The notes: a model not told the origin generated them from the letters alone. A DNA stretch of 43,977 bases from Halobacterium bonnevillei (GCF_009831555.1 NZ_WUUU01000008.1:1-43977); one strand, 5' to 3'; positions 23,407 to 34,371 are shown, numbered from the stretch's first letter. Numbers and translations: made by a program.

Positions 23407-25809
23407 TCATTGGTTGACGGTGAGGCGGGCGTCCTCGACGCCCTTCACGGAGATGTCCGAGGAGGCGTCCTCGGGCACCTCGTAGGTCAGTTCGGCCGTC
23501 TCGCCGCCGGAGACCGACGGCGACCACTTCACGAACCACTCGCCGTCCATCTCGACGACGTTGCCGTCGGACGGGTCGCCGGGTTCGGCGTCGACGATGT
23601 CCGTGACGTCGACGTCCGCCGCGGAGCTCCCGTGGTTCTCGACGCGGAGCGTGACGGTGCCGTCCTCGCGTTCGCGCTCGACGAGCACGTTGTTCATGAT
23701 GCGCGCCAGCGAATCCTCGACGTCGACCTGGCCGCGGTCGGTCATCTCGGAGACCTTCTCGGCCATGGTCGGCAGGATGTCCATGATGACGCTCTGTTTC
23801 TCCTGGCGTTTCCGCATCGACCGGCGCTTCTTGAGGAAGGACTTGAGGTCGCGGGCGGCCTCTCGGACGGCGAGTTCGATCTCGTCCTCGATCTCGGGCA
23901 CGGAGGCGACCGCGTCCTTGGATTCGCTGGTGAACGGGACGTTCGTCGACGCGACGTGCACCATGATGACGGCGGGGCCTTGCGGGAGGCCGGAGCCGCC
24001 CGGCTGGTCGAGGTTGTAGTTCCGCCAGCCGATGTCCTTGACGACGTTCGTCGTGGCGCAGGCGCCGCGCTGGTAGACGAGCGGCACGCGGTTCGCGAAC
24101 CGCATCAGGTCGACGCCGCCCTCGTCCTGGAGTTCGCCGCCGTACGCGATGCCGGCTTCGACGATGAACGGGTCGCCGCCGTGGACTTCCGCGTCCCGGG
24201 TGGCCGCGGAGTAGAAATCGGCGTCGAACTCCTTGCGGAGGCCGGCCTCCAGGAGGTCGGCGTCGATGGGGGAGAGACAGGACGTCGGCGGCGCCATCAC
24301 GTCTACCTGTTCCATCGCGGAGATGAGTTCGCTGGCGGTGTCGCGGTCGCCGGCGACTTCGCGGACGAGCGGCGGGTCGTCGGGTACCGTCGTCATCTGC
24401 GCCCAGAGTTCGTCGACGACGTTCTCGCGGGCGGTTTCACCGATGGTCGCGTCGTCGTACTCCTCGGTGTTCTCGGCTGCGCGGTAGACGTACTCGCCGA
24501 GTTCGTCGCGCGTGGCGCGGTCGCGGGCGTCCTCCCCGCCGAACTTGTTGGCGATGCGTTCGGCGAGGCCGCGCACAGTGGCGTCGTCTTTCTTGTTGGT
24601 GGTGGCGTCGTCGACGGCCACGAACACGTCTCCGGCGCGGTCTGCAGTGAGTTCCGCCCAGACCGCGTCGACGACGTTCTCCTGGACCGTGTCGCCGAAG
24701 ACCGTCCCGGTCTCGGACTCCATGTCGTCGGCGACGTCGGCGACGATGGCCTCGAGTTCCGAGTACGCGACCCGCCCGGCGTCCTCGATGGCGTCCACGA
24801 CGCGGTCCGCGTACAGCTTCGTGTGCGTGGCGTCCTTGTTCGAGACGGCGCCGACGACCACCGCGTTCAGGTCGGTGTCGCTGTCGACGCCGGGCGGTCG
24901 CCACCGCATCTCGCGGCCGTAGTGGCGGTCCTTGAACTCGTCGACGATGTTGTCGGCGGTCTTCTTCCCGACGCGCGTGAACTCGCCCTGCAGGAACCCG
25001 GAGATGGTGTGGGAGTCCGTGTCCCCGAGCATCTTGATGAGGGTTCCGAGTTCCACGCCGTGGGGGTGCGGGCGGATCTCCTCCGTCTCGTCGGGGAGAC
25101 CGGCGCCCTCGGCGCGCTCGGCCTTGATCTCGCCCGCCGGCTCCTGGAGTTCGATGCGGGCGTGCGGGTTCACGACCGCGGTGTGCTTGACGTAGTCGTG
25201 GAGCTGTGAGCGGGCGCGCATGTTCGCTTCGAGGTCCATCTCGATGCGCGTGCCGTGCGTGCCCCGGAGGTTGCTCTCCGCGGGCGACAGCTCCTTTTCG
25301 ACGTCGATCTCGGGTTCGTTCGTGTCGGTGTCGATGATGAGCTCGTAGTAGTGGGCGACACCGTTGTCCTGGGTGCGGCTCTCGATGCGGACCGGCTTCC
25401 CCGACGTGAGCTGTGAGTACAGCACCGCCGCGGAAATCCCGATGCCCTGCTGGCCGCGGGCCTGTTCGCGGGCGTGGAACCGCGACCCGTAGAGGAGCTT
25501 CCCGAAGATCTTCGGGATCTGTTCTTTCGTGATGCCGGGGCCGTTGTCCTCGACGATCAGGGTGTAGTAGTCCCGGTTCTCCTGGATTTCCACGTAGATG
25601 TCGGGGAGGATGCCGGCTTCCTCGGTGGCGTCGAGGGCGTTGTCCACGGCTTCCTTGACGGCCGTGACCAGCCCTCGCGCTCCGCTGTCGAAGCCGAGCA
25701 TGTGCTTGTTCTTCTCGAAGAACTCGGCGATGGAGATCTCGCGCTGGCTCGCGGCGAGCTCCTCCGCGATGCCGTCTTCCTCACCGAGTGTCTGCTGGAA
25801 GGACGTCAT
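23407..25809 (-). CDS. top6B: DNA topoisomerase VI subunit B
   Basis: The ATPase subunit of topoisomerase VI, which relaxes and decatenates DNA with the A subunit. The 800-aa protein has a GHKL (Bergerat) ATP site: [15 protein letters not shown] (N-box), VEDNGPGI and [17 protein letters not shown]2TH and transducer domains follow, with the [14 protein letters not shown] region and [15 protein letters not shown]. The transducer helix is basic ([17 protein letters not shown]). The last 100 residues form a haloarchaeal-type C-terminal Ig-like extension ([17 protein letters not shown]). The ATG at 25809 begins [10 protein letters not shown]. Upstream codons are open but extend into the promoter (GGTTTTACCC, 25836-25845). 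Confidence 0.97.
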   Translation of the reverse strand: MTSFQQTLGEEDGIAEELAASQREISIAEFFEKNKHMLGFDSGARGLVTAVKEAVDNALDATEEAGILPDIYVEIQENRDYYTLIVEDNGPGITKEQIPKIFGKLLYGSRFHAREQARGQQGIGISAAVLYSQLTSGKPVRIESRTQDNGVAHYYELIIDTDTNEPEIDVEKELSPAESNLRGTHGTRIEMDLEANMRARSQLHDYVKHTAVVNPHARIELQEPAGEIKAERAEGAGLPDETEEIRPHPHGVELGTLIKMLGDTDSHTISGFLQGEFTRVGKKTADNIVDEFKDRHYGREMRWRPPGVDSDTDLNAVVVGAVSNKDATHTKLYADRVVDAIEDAGRVAYSELEAIVADVADDMESETGTVFGDTVQENVVDAVWAELTADRAGDVFVAVDDATTNKKDDATVRGLAERIANKFGGEDARDRATRDELGEYVYRAAENTEEYDDATIGETARENVVDELWAQMTTVPDDPPLVREVAGDRDTASELISAMEQVDVMAPPTSCLSPIDADLLEAGLRKEFDADFYSAATRDAEVHGGDPFIVEAGIAYGGELQDEGGVDLMRFANRVPLVYQRGACATTNVVKDIGWRNYNLDQPGGSGLPQGPAVIMVHVASTNVPFTSESKDAVASVPEIEDEIELAVREAARDLKSFLKKRRSMRKRQEKQSVIMDILPTMAEKVSEMTDRGQVDVEDSLARIMNNVLVEREREDGTVTLRVENHGSSAADVDVTDIVDAEPGDPSDGNVVEMDGEWFVKWSPSVSGGETAELTYEVPEDASSDISVKGVEDARLTVNQ

Positions 25810-25835
25810 TCGGTGCCTCTGTGTTTCCGGCGAGA

Positions 25836-25845
25836 GGGTAAAACC
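25836..25845 (-). promoter_or_regulatory. TATA element of top6B
   Basis: GGTTTTACCC on the minus strand, centred about 31 nt before the top6B ATG at 25809. The divergent gyrB promoter lies 200 bp away in the same 296-bp spacer. In between, a 7-bp stem (GTCGCCC / GGGCGAC, about 25886-25903) is the only other structure I noticed. Confidence 0.5.
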
Positions 25846-26047
25846 CCAGCGGTGTGCGGGGTGAAAGTGAAACTGGTCGCCCGACGGGGCGACTGCCCGC
25901 GCCAAATCCGCGTAGGAAGTGATTACCGCGCCACGATTCCGGAAACACCGCGTTACCGCCGGTCTATCCCCCGCATAACCCGACTGAACGTCCGCATCGG
26001 GGCACGGGACGCCGTCTGACGCGAAGTGGCTGCCGTCAGTCAATTTT

Positions 26048-26086
26048 CGCGCGCACGCGTGCGTGCCTTTTTTACCCCCAGGGGGT
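26048..26086 (+). promoter_or_regulatory. gyrB promoter: alternating purine-pyrimidine tract, TATA element, palindrome
   Basis: Three signals are packed within 39 bp upstream of the gyrB ATG (26106). First, 19 bp of perfect purine-pyrimidine alternation (26048-26066), including the 12-bp palindrome CGCACGCGTGCG (26052-26063). Second, TTTTTTA (26068-26074) as TATA element, about 35 nt before the ATG. Third, ACCCCC-A-GGGGGT (26074-26086) between TATA and the expected transcription start. The first could respond to supercoiling and the third could be an operator. Confidence 0.6.
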
Positions 26087-26090
26087 CTAG

Positions 26091-28019
<1,929 letters not shown>

Positions 28020-28020
28020 C

Positions 28021-30573
28021 ATGAGTTCCGACGCACCAGACCCGGACGTCCCTGACGACGTTGCGAACCGCGTGAAGAACGTCCGCGTCGACGACGAGAT
28101 GGAGCAGTCGTACATCGACTACGCGATGAGCGTCATCGCGGGCCGCGCGCTCCCCCGCGTGGAGGACGGCCTGAAGCCCGTGCACCGCCGCATCCTCTAC
28201 GCGATGCACGAGGCCGGTGTCACGAGCGGGTCGAGCCACCGGAAGTCCTCGAACATCGTCGGGGACACGATGGGTGACTACCACCCGCACGGCGACTCGC
28301 CCATCTACGACGCGCTCGTTCGGATGGCCCAGGACTTCTCGATGCGGTACCCGCTGGTCGACGGGCAGGGGAACTTCGGGAGCGTCGACGGCGACCCCGC
28401 GGCCGCGATGCGGTACACTGAGGCCCGCATGGCGTCCATCGCAGAGGAGCTGCTGACGGACATCGAGAAGGACACGGTCGACTTCCAGGCGAACTACGAC
28501 GACCGCCTGCAGGAGCCGACGGTCCTGCCGTCGGCGTTCCCGAACCTGCTGGTCAACGGCAGTTCGGGTATCGCGGTCGGGATGTCGACGAACATTCCCC
28601 CGCACAACCTCGGCGAGGTGATCGACGCGACCATCCACCTCATCGACAACCCCGACTGCACGGTCCTGGACCTGATGGACCACGTGAAGGGGCCTGACTT
28701 CCCGACGGCGGGGAACATCGTCGGTCGTTCGGCCGTCAAGAAGGCCTACCAGACTGGCAGGGGGCGCGTGCGGATGCGCGCCGAGTACCACGTCGAGGAG
28801 GACGACTCCGGCGACAGCATCGTCATCACGGAGCTGCCCTACCAGCAGAACAAGTCCAAGCTCGTCGAACGCATCGCCGACGACGTCAGGGACGAGAAAC
28901 TCGAGGGCATCCGCGACCTGCGCGACGAGTCCGACCGGAACGGCATCCGCGTGGTCGTTGAACTGAAGCGGAACGCGAACACGGACGTCGTGGAGAACCA
29001 CCTCCTGGAGTCCCACCTGGAGCGGACGTTCGGCGTCATCAACCTCGCGCTCGTGGACGGCCAGCCGAAGGTCCTCACGCTCAAGGAGATGCTCGAGGAG
29101 TACGTCGCCCACCGCAAGGAAGTGGTGCGGCGGCGCTCCGAGCACGACCTGGCGGAAGCCGAGGACCGCGCGCACATCCTCGAGGGACGCCTGAAGGCCC
29201 TCGAACAGGCCGACGAGGTCGTCGACGCGATCCAGAACTCCGAGGACCGCGACGAAGCGAAGGACGCCCTGAAGGACGACTTCGGGTTCACGCAGGCCCA
29301 GGCCGACCACATCGTCCGGATGCAGCTGGGCAGCCTGACGTCGATGGAGACCGCCGAGATCGAGGACGAGTACGAGGACGTGTCCGCCCGCATCGAGCGC
29401 CTCGAGGAGATTCTCGGCAGCGAGTCGGAGCTCCTCTCGGTCATCAAGGACGAGCTCCGCGAGATCAAAGACGAGTACGCGGACGAGCGCCGCACGTCGT
29501 TCATCGAGGACACGGGCACGGTCACCGACGAGGACCTCATCCCCGAGGAGGACGTCGTGGTCGTGCTCTCCGAGCAGGACTACATCAAGCGCGTGCCCGC
29601 CGACACGTTCGACCCCCAGCACCGCGGCGGGAAGGGCATCATCGGGACGGACCTCAAGGACGAGGACCGCGTGTCGGCCGTCTTCACGGCGAGCACGCAC
29701 GATTACCTGCTGTGCTTCACGAATCAGGGCCAGGTCTACAAGCTCAAGACGTACGAGGTCCCCGAGATGTCGCGAACGGCGCGTGGCACCTCGGCGGTGA
29801 ACATCCTCGACCTGGACGACGGCGAGGAGATCTCCGCTGTCGTCACCGCGGACGACCTGGACTTCGAAGCCGACGAGGAGTACCTGACGATGGTGACGCG
29901 CCACGGCTACGTGAAGCGGACGACCGTCGGCGAGTTCGAGAACATCCTCTCGACGGGCATTATCGCCATCGACCTCCAGGACGGCGACGAACTGGCGGAC
30001 GTGGAAGTCACCGGAGGCAACCACGACGTCGTTCTCGGGAGCGAACGCGGGATGGCCATCCGGTTCGACGAAACCGACGTCCGCGCGATGGGGCGGACTG
30101 CGCGCGGGGTGCACGGCATGAATCTGGAGGGCGAGGACCGCGTCGTGGGCGTCGCGGCGGTCGAACCGGACGACGACCGCACGCTGTTGACGGTCACCGA
30201 GTTCGGGTTCGGGAAGCGCACGGCGCTCGACGAGTACCGCAAGCAGTCCCGGAACGGGAAGGGCCTCGTCGACATCAAGACCGGCGACCGGAACGGCAGC
30301 GTCGTCTCCCTCGACACCGTCGCCGACGGCGACAATCTGGTCGTGATGAGCGAGGAAGGCCAGATCATCCGAATGCCGGTCGACGAGGTGTCGACGTACG
30401 GCCGGAACACGAAGGGCGTGAAGATCATGGACGTCGAGGAAGGCGACGAGGTCGCCGACGTCTGCGTGTACACGCCCATCGAAGCCGACGACGAGAAAGA
30501 CGAGAACGGTGAAGACGGCGAAGACGGCGAAGACGGCGAAGACGGCGAAGACGAATCGGCTGACGAAGCGTAA
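28021..30573 (+). CDS. gyrA: DNA gyrase subunit A
   Basis: The DNA-breaking and wrapping subunit of gyrase. The 850-aa protein has the winged-helix/tower breakage-reunion domain with [20 protein letters not shown], the quinolone-determining region around [20 protein letters not shown] and active-site Tyr132 in [10 protein letters not shown]. The C-terminal beta-pinwheel (about 500-820) carries a GyrA-box-like GGKGI in [10 protein letters not shown] and repeated blades ([27 protein letters not shown]). The tail is a run of Gly-Glu-Asp repeats encoded by 9-bp units at 30511-30546, which may vary in copy number. The gene follows gyrB by one base. Confidence 0.98.
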   Translation: MSSDAPDPDVPDDVANRVKNVRVDDEMEQSYIDYAMSVIAGRALPRVEDGLKPVHRRILYAMHEAGVTSGSSHRKSSNIVGDTMGDYHPHGDSPIYDALVRMAQDFSMRYPLVDGQGNFGSVDGDPAAAMRYTEARMASIAEELLTDIEKDTVDFQANYDDRLQEPTVLPSAFPNLLVNGSSGIAVGMSTNIPPHNLGEVIDATIHLIDNPDCTVLDLMDHVKGPDFPTAGNIVGRSAVKKAYQTGRGRVRMRAEYHVEEDDSGDSIVITELPYQQNKSKLVERIADDVRDEKLEGIRDLRDESDRNGIRVVVELKRNANTDVVENHLLESHLERTFGVINLALVDGQPKVLTLKEMLEEYVAHRKEVVRRRSEHDLAEAEDRAHILEGRLKALEQADEVVDAIQNSEDRDEAKDALKDDFGFTQAQADHIVRMQLGSLTSMETAEIEDEYEDVSARIERLEEILGSESELLSVIKDELREIKDEYADERRTSFIEDTGTVTDEDLIPEEDVVVVLSEQDYIKRVPADTFDPQHRGGKGIIGTDLKDEDRVSAVFTASTHDYLLCFTNQGQVYKLKTYEVPEMSRTARGTSAVNILDLDDGEEISAVVTADDLDFEADEEYLTMVTRHGYVKRTTVGEFENILSTGIIAIDLQDGDELADVEVTGGNHDVVLGSERGMAIRFDETDVRAMGRTARGVHGMNLEGEDRVVGVAAVEPDDDRTLLTVTEFGFGKRTALDEYRKQSRNGKGLVDIKTGDRNGSVVSLDTVADGDNLVVMSEEGQIIRMPVDEVSTYGRNTKGVKIMDVEEGDEVADVCVYTPIEADDEKDENGEDGEDGEDGEDGEDESADEA

Positions 30574-30597
30574 CGCAACACTCCGGTTTCGATTCTA

Positions 30598-30626
30598 GCA
30601 TCTGCGAGCGAGCGGTTCCTCGAACC
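30598..30626. repeat. Copy 2 of the roughly 30-nt element, after gyrA
   Basis: This matches the element after cdc48 (21991-22021): AGCATC, T for C, GCGAG, then CGAGCGGTTC, CTC and GAACC. One base is deleted and the loop differs. A 5-bp hairpin (30614-30626) is kept although the loop changed. The remaining spacer to 30779 has one more weak hairpin (30635-30648) and no gene. Confidence 0.55.
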
Positions 30627-30779
30627 ACACTGAAGCGGTTCAGACCGCGATGAGCGACGCCGTGAACGCTTGCCGACGCCTGAACGACGCGAGACGGCCG
30701 AGCGCACCGAAGGAGGAGGTAGGTTGGCCGAGTGGTTGGCGACGAGCACCGCGGGCGCCCCGCAGAGCAAGCCGTCGCT

Positions 30780-31685
30780 TCAGAGAATGCGCTTCCCGAG
30801 TGCGCTCGCCGCGAGTTCCGCGGCGATGTCGGCGGTCCGGTTGGACTCGTCGAGGATGGGGTTGACTTCCACGACTTCCAGCGAGCGCAGACAGTCCTCG
30901 CTCTCGTCGCGTTCCGCGATTGCTTCGAGGGCGGCGTGTGCTTCCCGGTAGGTCGCACCGCCGCGGACGGGAGTACCGACGCCGGGGGCTTCGTCTGGGT
31001 CCAGCCAGTCCATGTCGAGGGAGACGTGGATGCCGTCGGTGCCAGTCGTGACGACGTCGAGGGCGTCGTCGACGACGGCCGTGACGCCGCGCTCGTCGAT
31101 GTCGCTCATCGTGAACGCGGTCATGTCGGTGTCGCGGATGGCTTCGCGCTCGTAATCGTCGAGGTTCCTGAGGCCGACGAGCGCGACGTTCTCCTCGCGG
31201 AGTCCCGCCGCGTTCGCCCAGGGCTGGTCCGCGAACTCGCCCTCGCCGAGCGCGGCGGCCAGGGGCATCCCGTGGACGTTGCCGCTCGGGGACGTCTCCG
31301 GCGTGTTGAAGTCGCCGTGGGCGTCCAGCCAGAGCACGCCGACGTCCGCGTTCCGCGCGCTCCCCGCCATCGACCCGATTGCGACGGCGTGGTCGCCGCC
31401 CAGCACCAGCGGGAAGCGGTCGTTCTCGATTGCGCCCGCGACCTCGTCGCTGAGGCGGGTGCAGACGTCCTCGATTTCGGGGAGGAACTTCGCGCGGTCG
31501 TGGCCGGGCGCTCGTTCCTCCGCGCGCGGCACGAGCAGGTCGCCGGCGTCGACCGCCTCCACGCCCGCCTTTCCGAGTTCGGTGGCGAGGTCGGCGTACC
31601 GGATCGCTGACGGTCCCATGTCGACGCCGCGTCGGTCCGCCCCGTAGTCCATCGGGGCGCCGATGACGTGGACTGTTTTGGGCAT
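30780..31685 (-). CDS. rocF: Arginase (ureohydrolase family)
   Basis: It hydrolyses arginine to ornithine and urea. The 301-aa protein has the binuclear Mn site of ureohydrolases: GGDHAVAIG, DAHGDFNTPETSPSGNVHGMPL and SLDMDWLDPDEAPGVGTPVRGG. Several traits favour arginase over agmatinase: the PSGNVHGMPLA loop, GVGTPVRGGATYREAH and the C-terminal EVVEVNPILDESNRTA. The start ATG at 31685 gives PKTVHVIGAPMDYGADRRGVDMGP in two blocks, as in RocF. GACTAAAGTCC overlaps a small palindrome (31705-31716) at the TATA position. It is convergent with gyrA. Agmatinase remains possible but less likely. Confidence 0.87.
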   Translation of the reverse strand: MPKTVHVIGAPMDYGADRRGVDMGPSAIRYADLATELGKAGVEAVDAGDLLVPRAEERAPGHDRAKFLPEIEDVCTRLSDEVAGAIENDRFPLVLGGDHAVAIGSMAGSARNADVGVLWLDAHGDFNTPETSPSGNVHGMPLAAALGEGEFADQPWANAAGLREENVALVGLRNLDDYEREAIRDTDMTAFTMSDIDERGVTAVVDDALDVVTTGTDGIHVSLDMDWLDPDEAPGVGTPVRGGATYREAHAALEAIAERDESEDCLRSLEVVEVNPILDESNRTADIAAELAASALGKRIL

Positions 31686-31744
31686 ACCCGACCCTACGTA
31701 GAGGGGACTTTAGTCCGAACGGTTTCCCGTCCGCTGGCGAAGAA

Positions 31745-31751
31745 CTTATGG
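31745..31751 (+). promoter_or_regulatory. TATA-like element of the first 106-aa membrane protein gene
   Basis: CTTATGG is centred about 28 nt before the ATG at 31776. It supports that start over the longer upstream frame, which would overlap the divergent arginase gene. Confidence 0.45.
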
Positions 31752-31775
31752 GAATACCTACCAATCGTCACCCGT

Positions 31776-32096
31776 ATGCCCTCCAAGCTGCGCGAACTTT
31801 ACTACCTCTGCCTGAAGCTGGCGGCGGTGGTGCTCTGGGCACCGTTCACGGGGACCCTGCGGCACGGCCGCACGTGGGGCGAACTGAAACGACTGAGCCC
31901 GCGAGAAGCCGCGGTGATGCTGGTGCCCGTAAGCGGGTACGCACTGGCCGCAGGGTACGTGCTACTGGTCGTTCCGGATACCGTCCTCCCGTGGGCGGTG
32001 ACAGTGTGGATGCTCGGAGCCGTCCTCGGCGGGACGCTCATTGTCACGACGACAGCCACCAGCAAATTCCTCGACTGGCGGATGTACCACCACTAG
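31776..32096 (+). CDS. 106-aa two-span membrane protein, unknown (tandem paralogue A)
   Basis: I do not recognise the family. The N-terminal amphipathic stretch PSKLRELYYLCLKLAAVVLW leads to the conserved block TGTLRHGRTWGELKRL. Two membrane spans follow (about 42-65 and 70-92), and the protein ends with the short tail FLDWRMYHH. The next gene encodes a protein of exactly the same length with the same block (TGRLTHGRSYGELTR) and topology, so the two are probably an ancient tandem duplication. The start is the ATG at 31776. No catalytic motif is visible; HGR-x-x-GEL may be a cytoplasmic or interface loop. Confidence 0.75.
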   Translation: MPSKLRELYYLCLKLAAVVLWAPFTGTLRHGRTWGELKRLSPREAAVMLVPVSGYALAAGYVLLVVPDTVLPWAVTVWMLGAVLGGTLIVTTTATSKFLDWRMYHH

Positions 32097-32208
32097 CGGT
32101 GCCGCTGGCGAGCGGGATGCGCCGGAGGACGGCGCAGGCTGGGTTCGTCGAGTTCCGTCGAGTTTCCCAGCAGTGGTTTGATACGATGGTGGTATCGATA
32201 CACTGTCG

Positions 32209-32529
32209 ATGCCCGATTGGTCCCTCCAGTCAGCCCGTCGGTTCGCTAGAAGCGTCGCAGTGTGGCTCGCGTGGGTCGTTCTCACCGGTCGGTTGACCCA
32301 CGGCAGGAGCTACGGTGAATTGACGCGAGTCGAGCGGTCAGCCGTCGTCAAGCAACTGTCGCTGCTCGCGCTCACCGTCGCGGTCCTCGGCTATCTGGCC
32401 GCCGTAATGCCCATCGGTGCCGTGGCGTTCGTGGGTTCGTTCCTGCTTGTGGGTGCCGGCTTCGGCGCGGTGCTCGTCGGCGGGTACTTCGCTGTGGCGT
32501 GGTACGCAGACTACTCGCTGTCCAGGTAG
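32209..32529 (+). CDS. 106-aa two-span membrane protein, unknown (tandem paralogue B)
   Basis: A paralogue of the preceding gene: 106 aa, an amphipathic N-terminus (SLQSARRFARSVAVWLAWVV), the block TGRLTHGRSYGELTRVERS, then two spans (about 48-68 and 73-98) and a short polar tail. TTTGATACG (32177-32185) is centred about 28 nt upstream of the ATG at 32209. The last 19 bases overlap the 3' end of the convergent epimerase-like gene, so both coding ends share DNA. Function is unknown. Confidence 0.75.
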   Translation: MPDWSLQSARRFARSVAVWLAWVVLTGRLTHGRSYGELTRVERSAVVKQLSLLALTVAVLGYLAAVMPIGAVAFVGSFLLVGAGFGAVLVGGYFAVAWYADYSLSR

Positions 32530-33434
32530 GGGGCACAGACGCGTTCGACGCCCTCCTCGAAGGAGATCTGGGGTTCCCAGCCGGTCGCTTCGCGGATCTT
32601 CGAGATGTCCGCGCACGTGTCGTGGACGTAGTTCTCCAGCGGAATCGGCTCGTACTCCGGTTCGACGTCCGTGCCCAGGACGTCGTTGATCATGTCGACC
32701 ATCTCGTTGAACGAGTACGGCTCGCCCGTCCCGAGGTTGTAGACCCCAGTGAGTTCGTGCTCGGCGGTCGCCACGAGCCCTGCAACGATGTCGTCGACGT
32801 GCGTAAAGTCCCGCGTCTGGCTGCCGTCGCCCCACAGCACCGGCGACTCGCCGGACGCGATCTTGTCCGCGAACTGCGAGATCGTGTTCGCGTACTCGCC
32901 CTTGTGGCCCTCGTTGCCGCCGTACCCCTGGTAGACGGAGAAAAAGCGCATCCCCGCACACGTGAGGTCGTCGTAGTAGCTGTTGTAGTACTCGCCGTAG
33001 CGCTCGCGGCCCAGCATCGAGGCGTCGTAGCCCGTCGCCGCCTCCAACTCCATGTCCTCGGGACTGGGTTCGGTGCGGCTGCCGTACGCCGACGACGTCG
33101 ACGCGTACACGACAGTGTCACAGCCGTCTGCGTGGGCCTGCTCGACGACGTTCACGAACCCTTCGACGTTCACGCGAGCGCCCTCACGGGGATTCTCCTC
33201 GAGCATCTGCCGCGAGGAGAGCGCGGCGAGATGGTAGACCACGTCCACGTCCGTCGGCAGGTCCTCGTCCAGCACGTCGGCGTCCACGAACTCCACGTCT
33301 TCAGCGAGGTTCTCCGGGGTGCCGAGGTAGCCGTTGTCCAGCGCGACCACGTCGTTGGTCTCCGCGAGGTGGTTCGCGAGATTCGATCCGATGAAGCCCG
33401 CGCCACCCGTGACGAGTACGCGATTACCGTCCAT
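32511..33434 (-). CDS. NAD-dependent epimerase/dehydratase family protein (GalE-like SDR) with YxxxM
   Basis: Extended SDR enzymes epimerise or dehydrate nucleotide sugars. The 307-aa protein has an NAD-binding VTGGAGFIGSNL (about 8-19), VYHLAA, STSSAYG (Ser/Thr catalytic position) and the late motifs MRFFSVYQGYG, RDFTHVDDIV and GVYNLGTGEPYSFNEMV. The active-site motif normally YxxxK reads Y136-D-A-S-M140; the codon is clearly ATG. The C-terminus is typical (ATGWEPQISFEEGVERV). GACTTTACGG (33456-33465) is its TATA element. No other sugar genes adjoin it. The sugar substrate and the effect of the missing Lys are unknown. Confidence 0.88.
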   Translation of the reverse strand: MDGNRVLVTGGAGFIGSNLANHLAETNDVVALDNGYLGTPENLAEDVEFVDADVLDEDLPTDVDVVYHLAALSSRQMLEENPREGARVNVEGFVNVVEQAHADGCDTVVYASTSSAYGSRTEPSPEDMELEAATGYDASMLGRERYGEYYNSYYDDLTCAGMRFFSVYQGYGGNEGHKGEYANTISQFADKIASGESPVLWGDGSQTRDFTHVDDIVAGLVATAEHELTGVYNLGTGEPYSFNEMVDMINDVLGTDVEPEYEPIPLENYVHDTCADISKIREATGWEPQISFEEGVERVCAPYLDSE

Positions 33435-33455
33435 ACGCTGAGGTGTCGGTTCGGT

Positions 33456-33465
33456 CCGTAAAGTC
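33456..33465 (-). promoter_or_regulatory. TATA element of the epimerase-like gene
   Basis: GACTTTACGG on the minus strand, centred about 26 nt before the ATG at 33434. The divergent winged-helix gene has its own element at 33514-33522. Confidence 0.5.
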
Positions 33466-33513
33466 TACCGTTTTGTTCGTCGGGGGCCGCCACGCTGGGC
33501 CCGCCCATCGGGG

Positions 33514-33522
33514 GTTTTATGC
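33514..33522 (+). promoter_or_regulatory. TATA element of the winged-helix regulator gene
   Basis: GTTTTATGC is centred 28 nt before the ATG at 33546. The in-frame ATG at 33519 lies inside this TATA element and so cannot be the usual start. Confidence 0.6.
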
Positions 33523-33545
33523 AAAACACTGGCCAATCTTCCTGT

Positions 33546-34079
33546 ATGTCATCAATTGAACTCACTTCCAGTCAGAAGACGATTCTGCGCGCGCTCGTCG
33601 ACCTCTACACCGAGCGGGAGCAGGCCGTCAAGGGGGAGGACATCGCGGAGGAGGTCGACCGGAACCCGGGAACCATCCGGAACCAGATGCAGAGCCTGAA
33701 AGCACTCCAGCTCGTGGAAGGAGTCCCCGGGCCGAAGGGCGGCTACAAGCCGACCGTCGACGCGTACGAGGCGCTGGAGATCCAGCAACTGGAGTCCGCG
33801 GCCGAAGTACCGGTAGTACACGAGGGCGAGGAAGTCGAGGACGCGAACGTCGAGGAGATCGGGCTGACGAGCGTCCACCACCCGGAGCTGTGCCGGGCCG
33901 AGATCCACCTCCGCGGGTCGATCCGGGAGTTCCACGAGGGGGACAGCATCACGGTCGGACCGACGCCGCTGTCGAAACTCGTCGTCGAGGGAACACTGGA
34001 CGGCAAGGACGACACCGCGAACATTCTCATCCTGAAAATAGACTCGATGCGCGCGCCCGCCGAAGAGCCGGCGCACTGA
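33546..34079 (+). CDS. Winged-helix transcriptional regulator (often labelled Rrf2-family in haloarchaea)
   Basis: A 177-aa putative regulator. The N-terminal winged helix (about 5-75) reads TSSQKTILRALVDLYTERE, KGEDIAEEVDRNPGTIRNQM, SLKALQLVEGVPGPKGGYKPT. A linker is followed by a second domain (about 105-165) with LTSVHHPELCRAEIHLRGS, FHEGDSITVGPTPLSKLVVEG and DDTANILILKID. That small beta-rich domain may sense a ligand. It has no Fe-S Cys triplet as in IscR/NsrR; the only Cys is in PELCRAE. The start is set by the TATA at 33514-33522. An eight-unit tandem repeat begins at its stop codon. Confidence 0.85.
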   Translation: MSSIELTSSQKTILRALVDLYTEREQAVKGEDIAEEVDRNPGTIRNQMQSLKALQLVEGVPGPKGGYKPTVDAYEALEIQQLESAAEVPVVHEGEEVEDANVEEIGLTSVHHPELCRAEIHLRGSIREFHEGDSITVGPTPLSKLVVEGTLDGKDDTANILILKIDSMRAPAEEPAH

Positions 34080-34259
34080 CTGGGGGAGTGTTCCCGCGCC
34101 GACTGGGCGGGCGTTCCGGAACCGACTGGGGGAGTGTTGGCGCGCCGACAGGGCGAGCGCCCCAGCACTGATTGCGGAGTGTTGCCGTGCTGACTGAGCG
34201 AGTGTTGCCGTACTGACTGAGCGAGTGTTGCCGTACTGACTTGGGGAGTTCGACGGGCC
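34078..34259. repeat. Eight-unit 23-bp tandem repeat
   Basis: Units start at 34078, 34101, 34124, 34147, 34170, 34192, 34215 and 34238, each a variant of GACTGAGCGAGTGTTGCCGTACT. Units 6 and 7 are identical, and units 5 and 8 are 22 bp. The array begins within the stop codon of the winged-helix gene and ends about 110 bp before the flavoprotein gene. A 23-bp period does not keep frame, so it is not coding. It has no spacers, so it is not CRISPR. I see no gene in the rest of 34260-34371. Confidence 0.75.
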
Positions 34260-34338
34260 GGGCGAACGGACGCACAGCAGGGCGGTGCGCGTTGACGAAC
34301 CGCACGACGCCGTGGCCTGACAAGAACTGTTTCAAAGG

Positions 34339-34349
34339 GTTTGTATCGG
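34339..34349 (+). promoter_or_regulatory. TATA element of the NDH-2-like gene
   Basis: GTTTGTATCGG is centred about 28 nt before the ATG at 34372, within a short AT-richer segment after the tandem repeat. Confidence 0.5.
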
Positions 34350-34371
34350 CTCGCACCAGAGTCAATCACAT

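Noticed and set aside
30718-30750. tRNA-like 5' half: GGCCGAGTGGTTGGC resembles the D-arm of a Ser/Leu tRNA
   Set aside because: No anticodon stem, T-arm or matching acceptor strand follows; it is probably chance or at most a decayed fragment.
33519-33545. Earlier ATG for the winged-helix regulator
   Set aside because: It lies within the TATA element GTTTTATGC, so it would not be in the transcript.
34078-34259. Tandem 23-bp units as a CRISPR array
   Set aside because: Units are contiguous with no spacers and vary in sequence; no cas genes are nearby.
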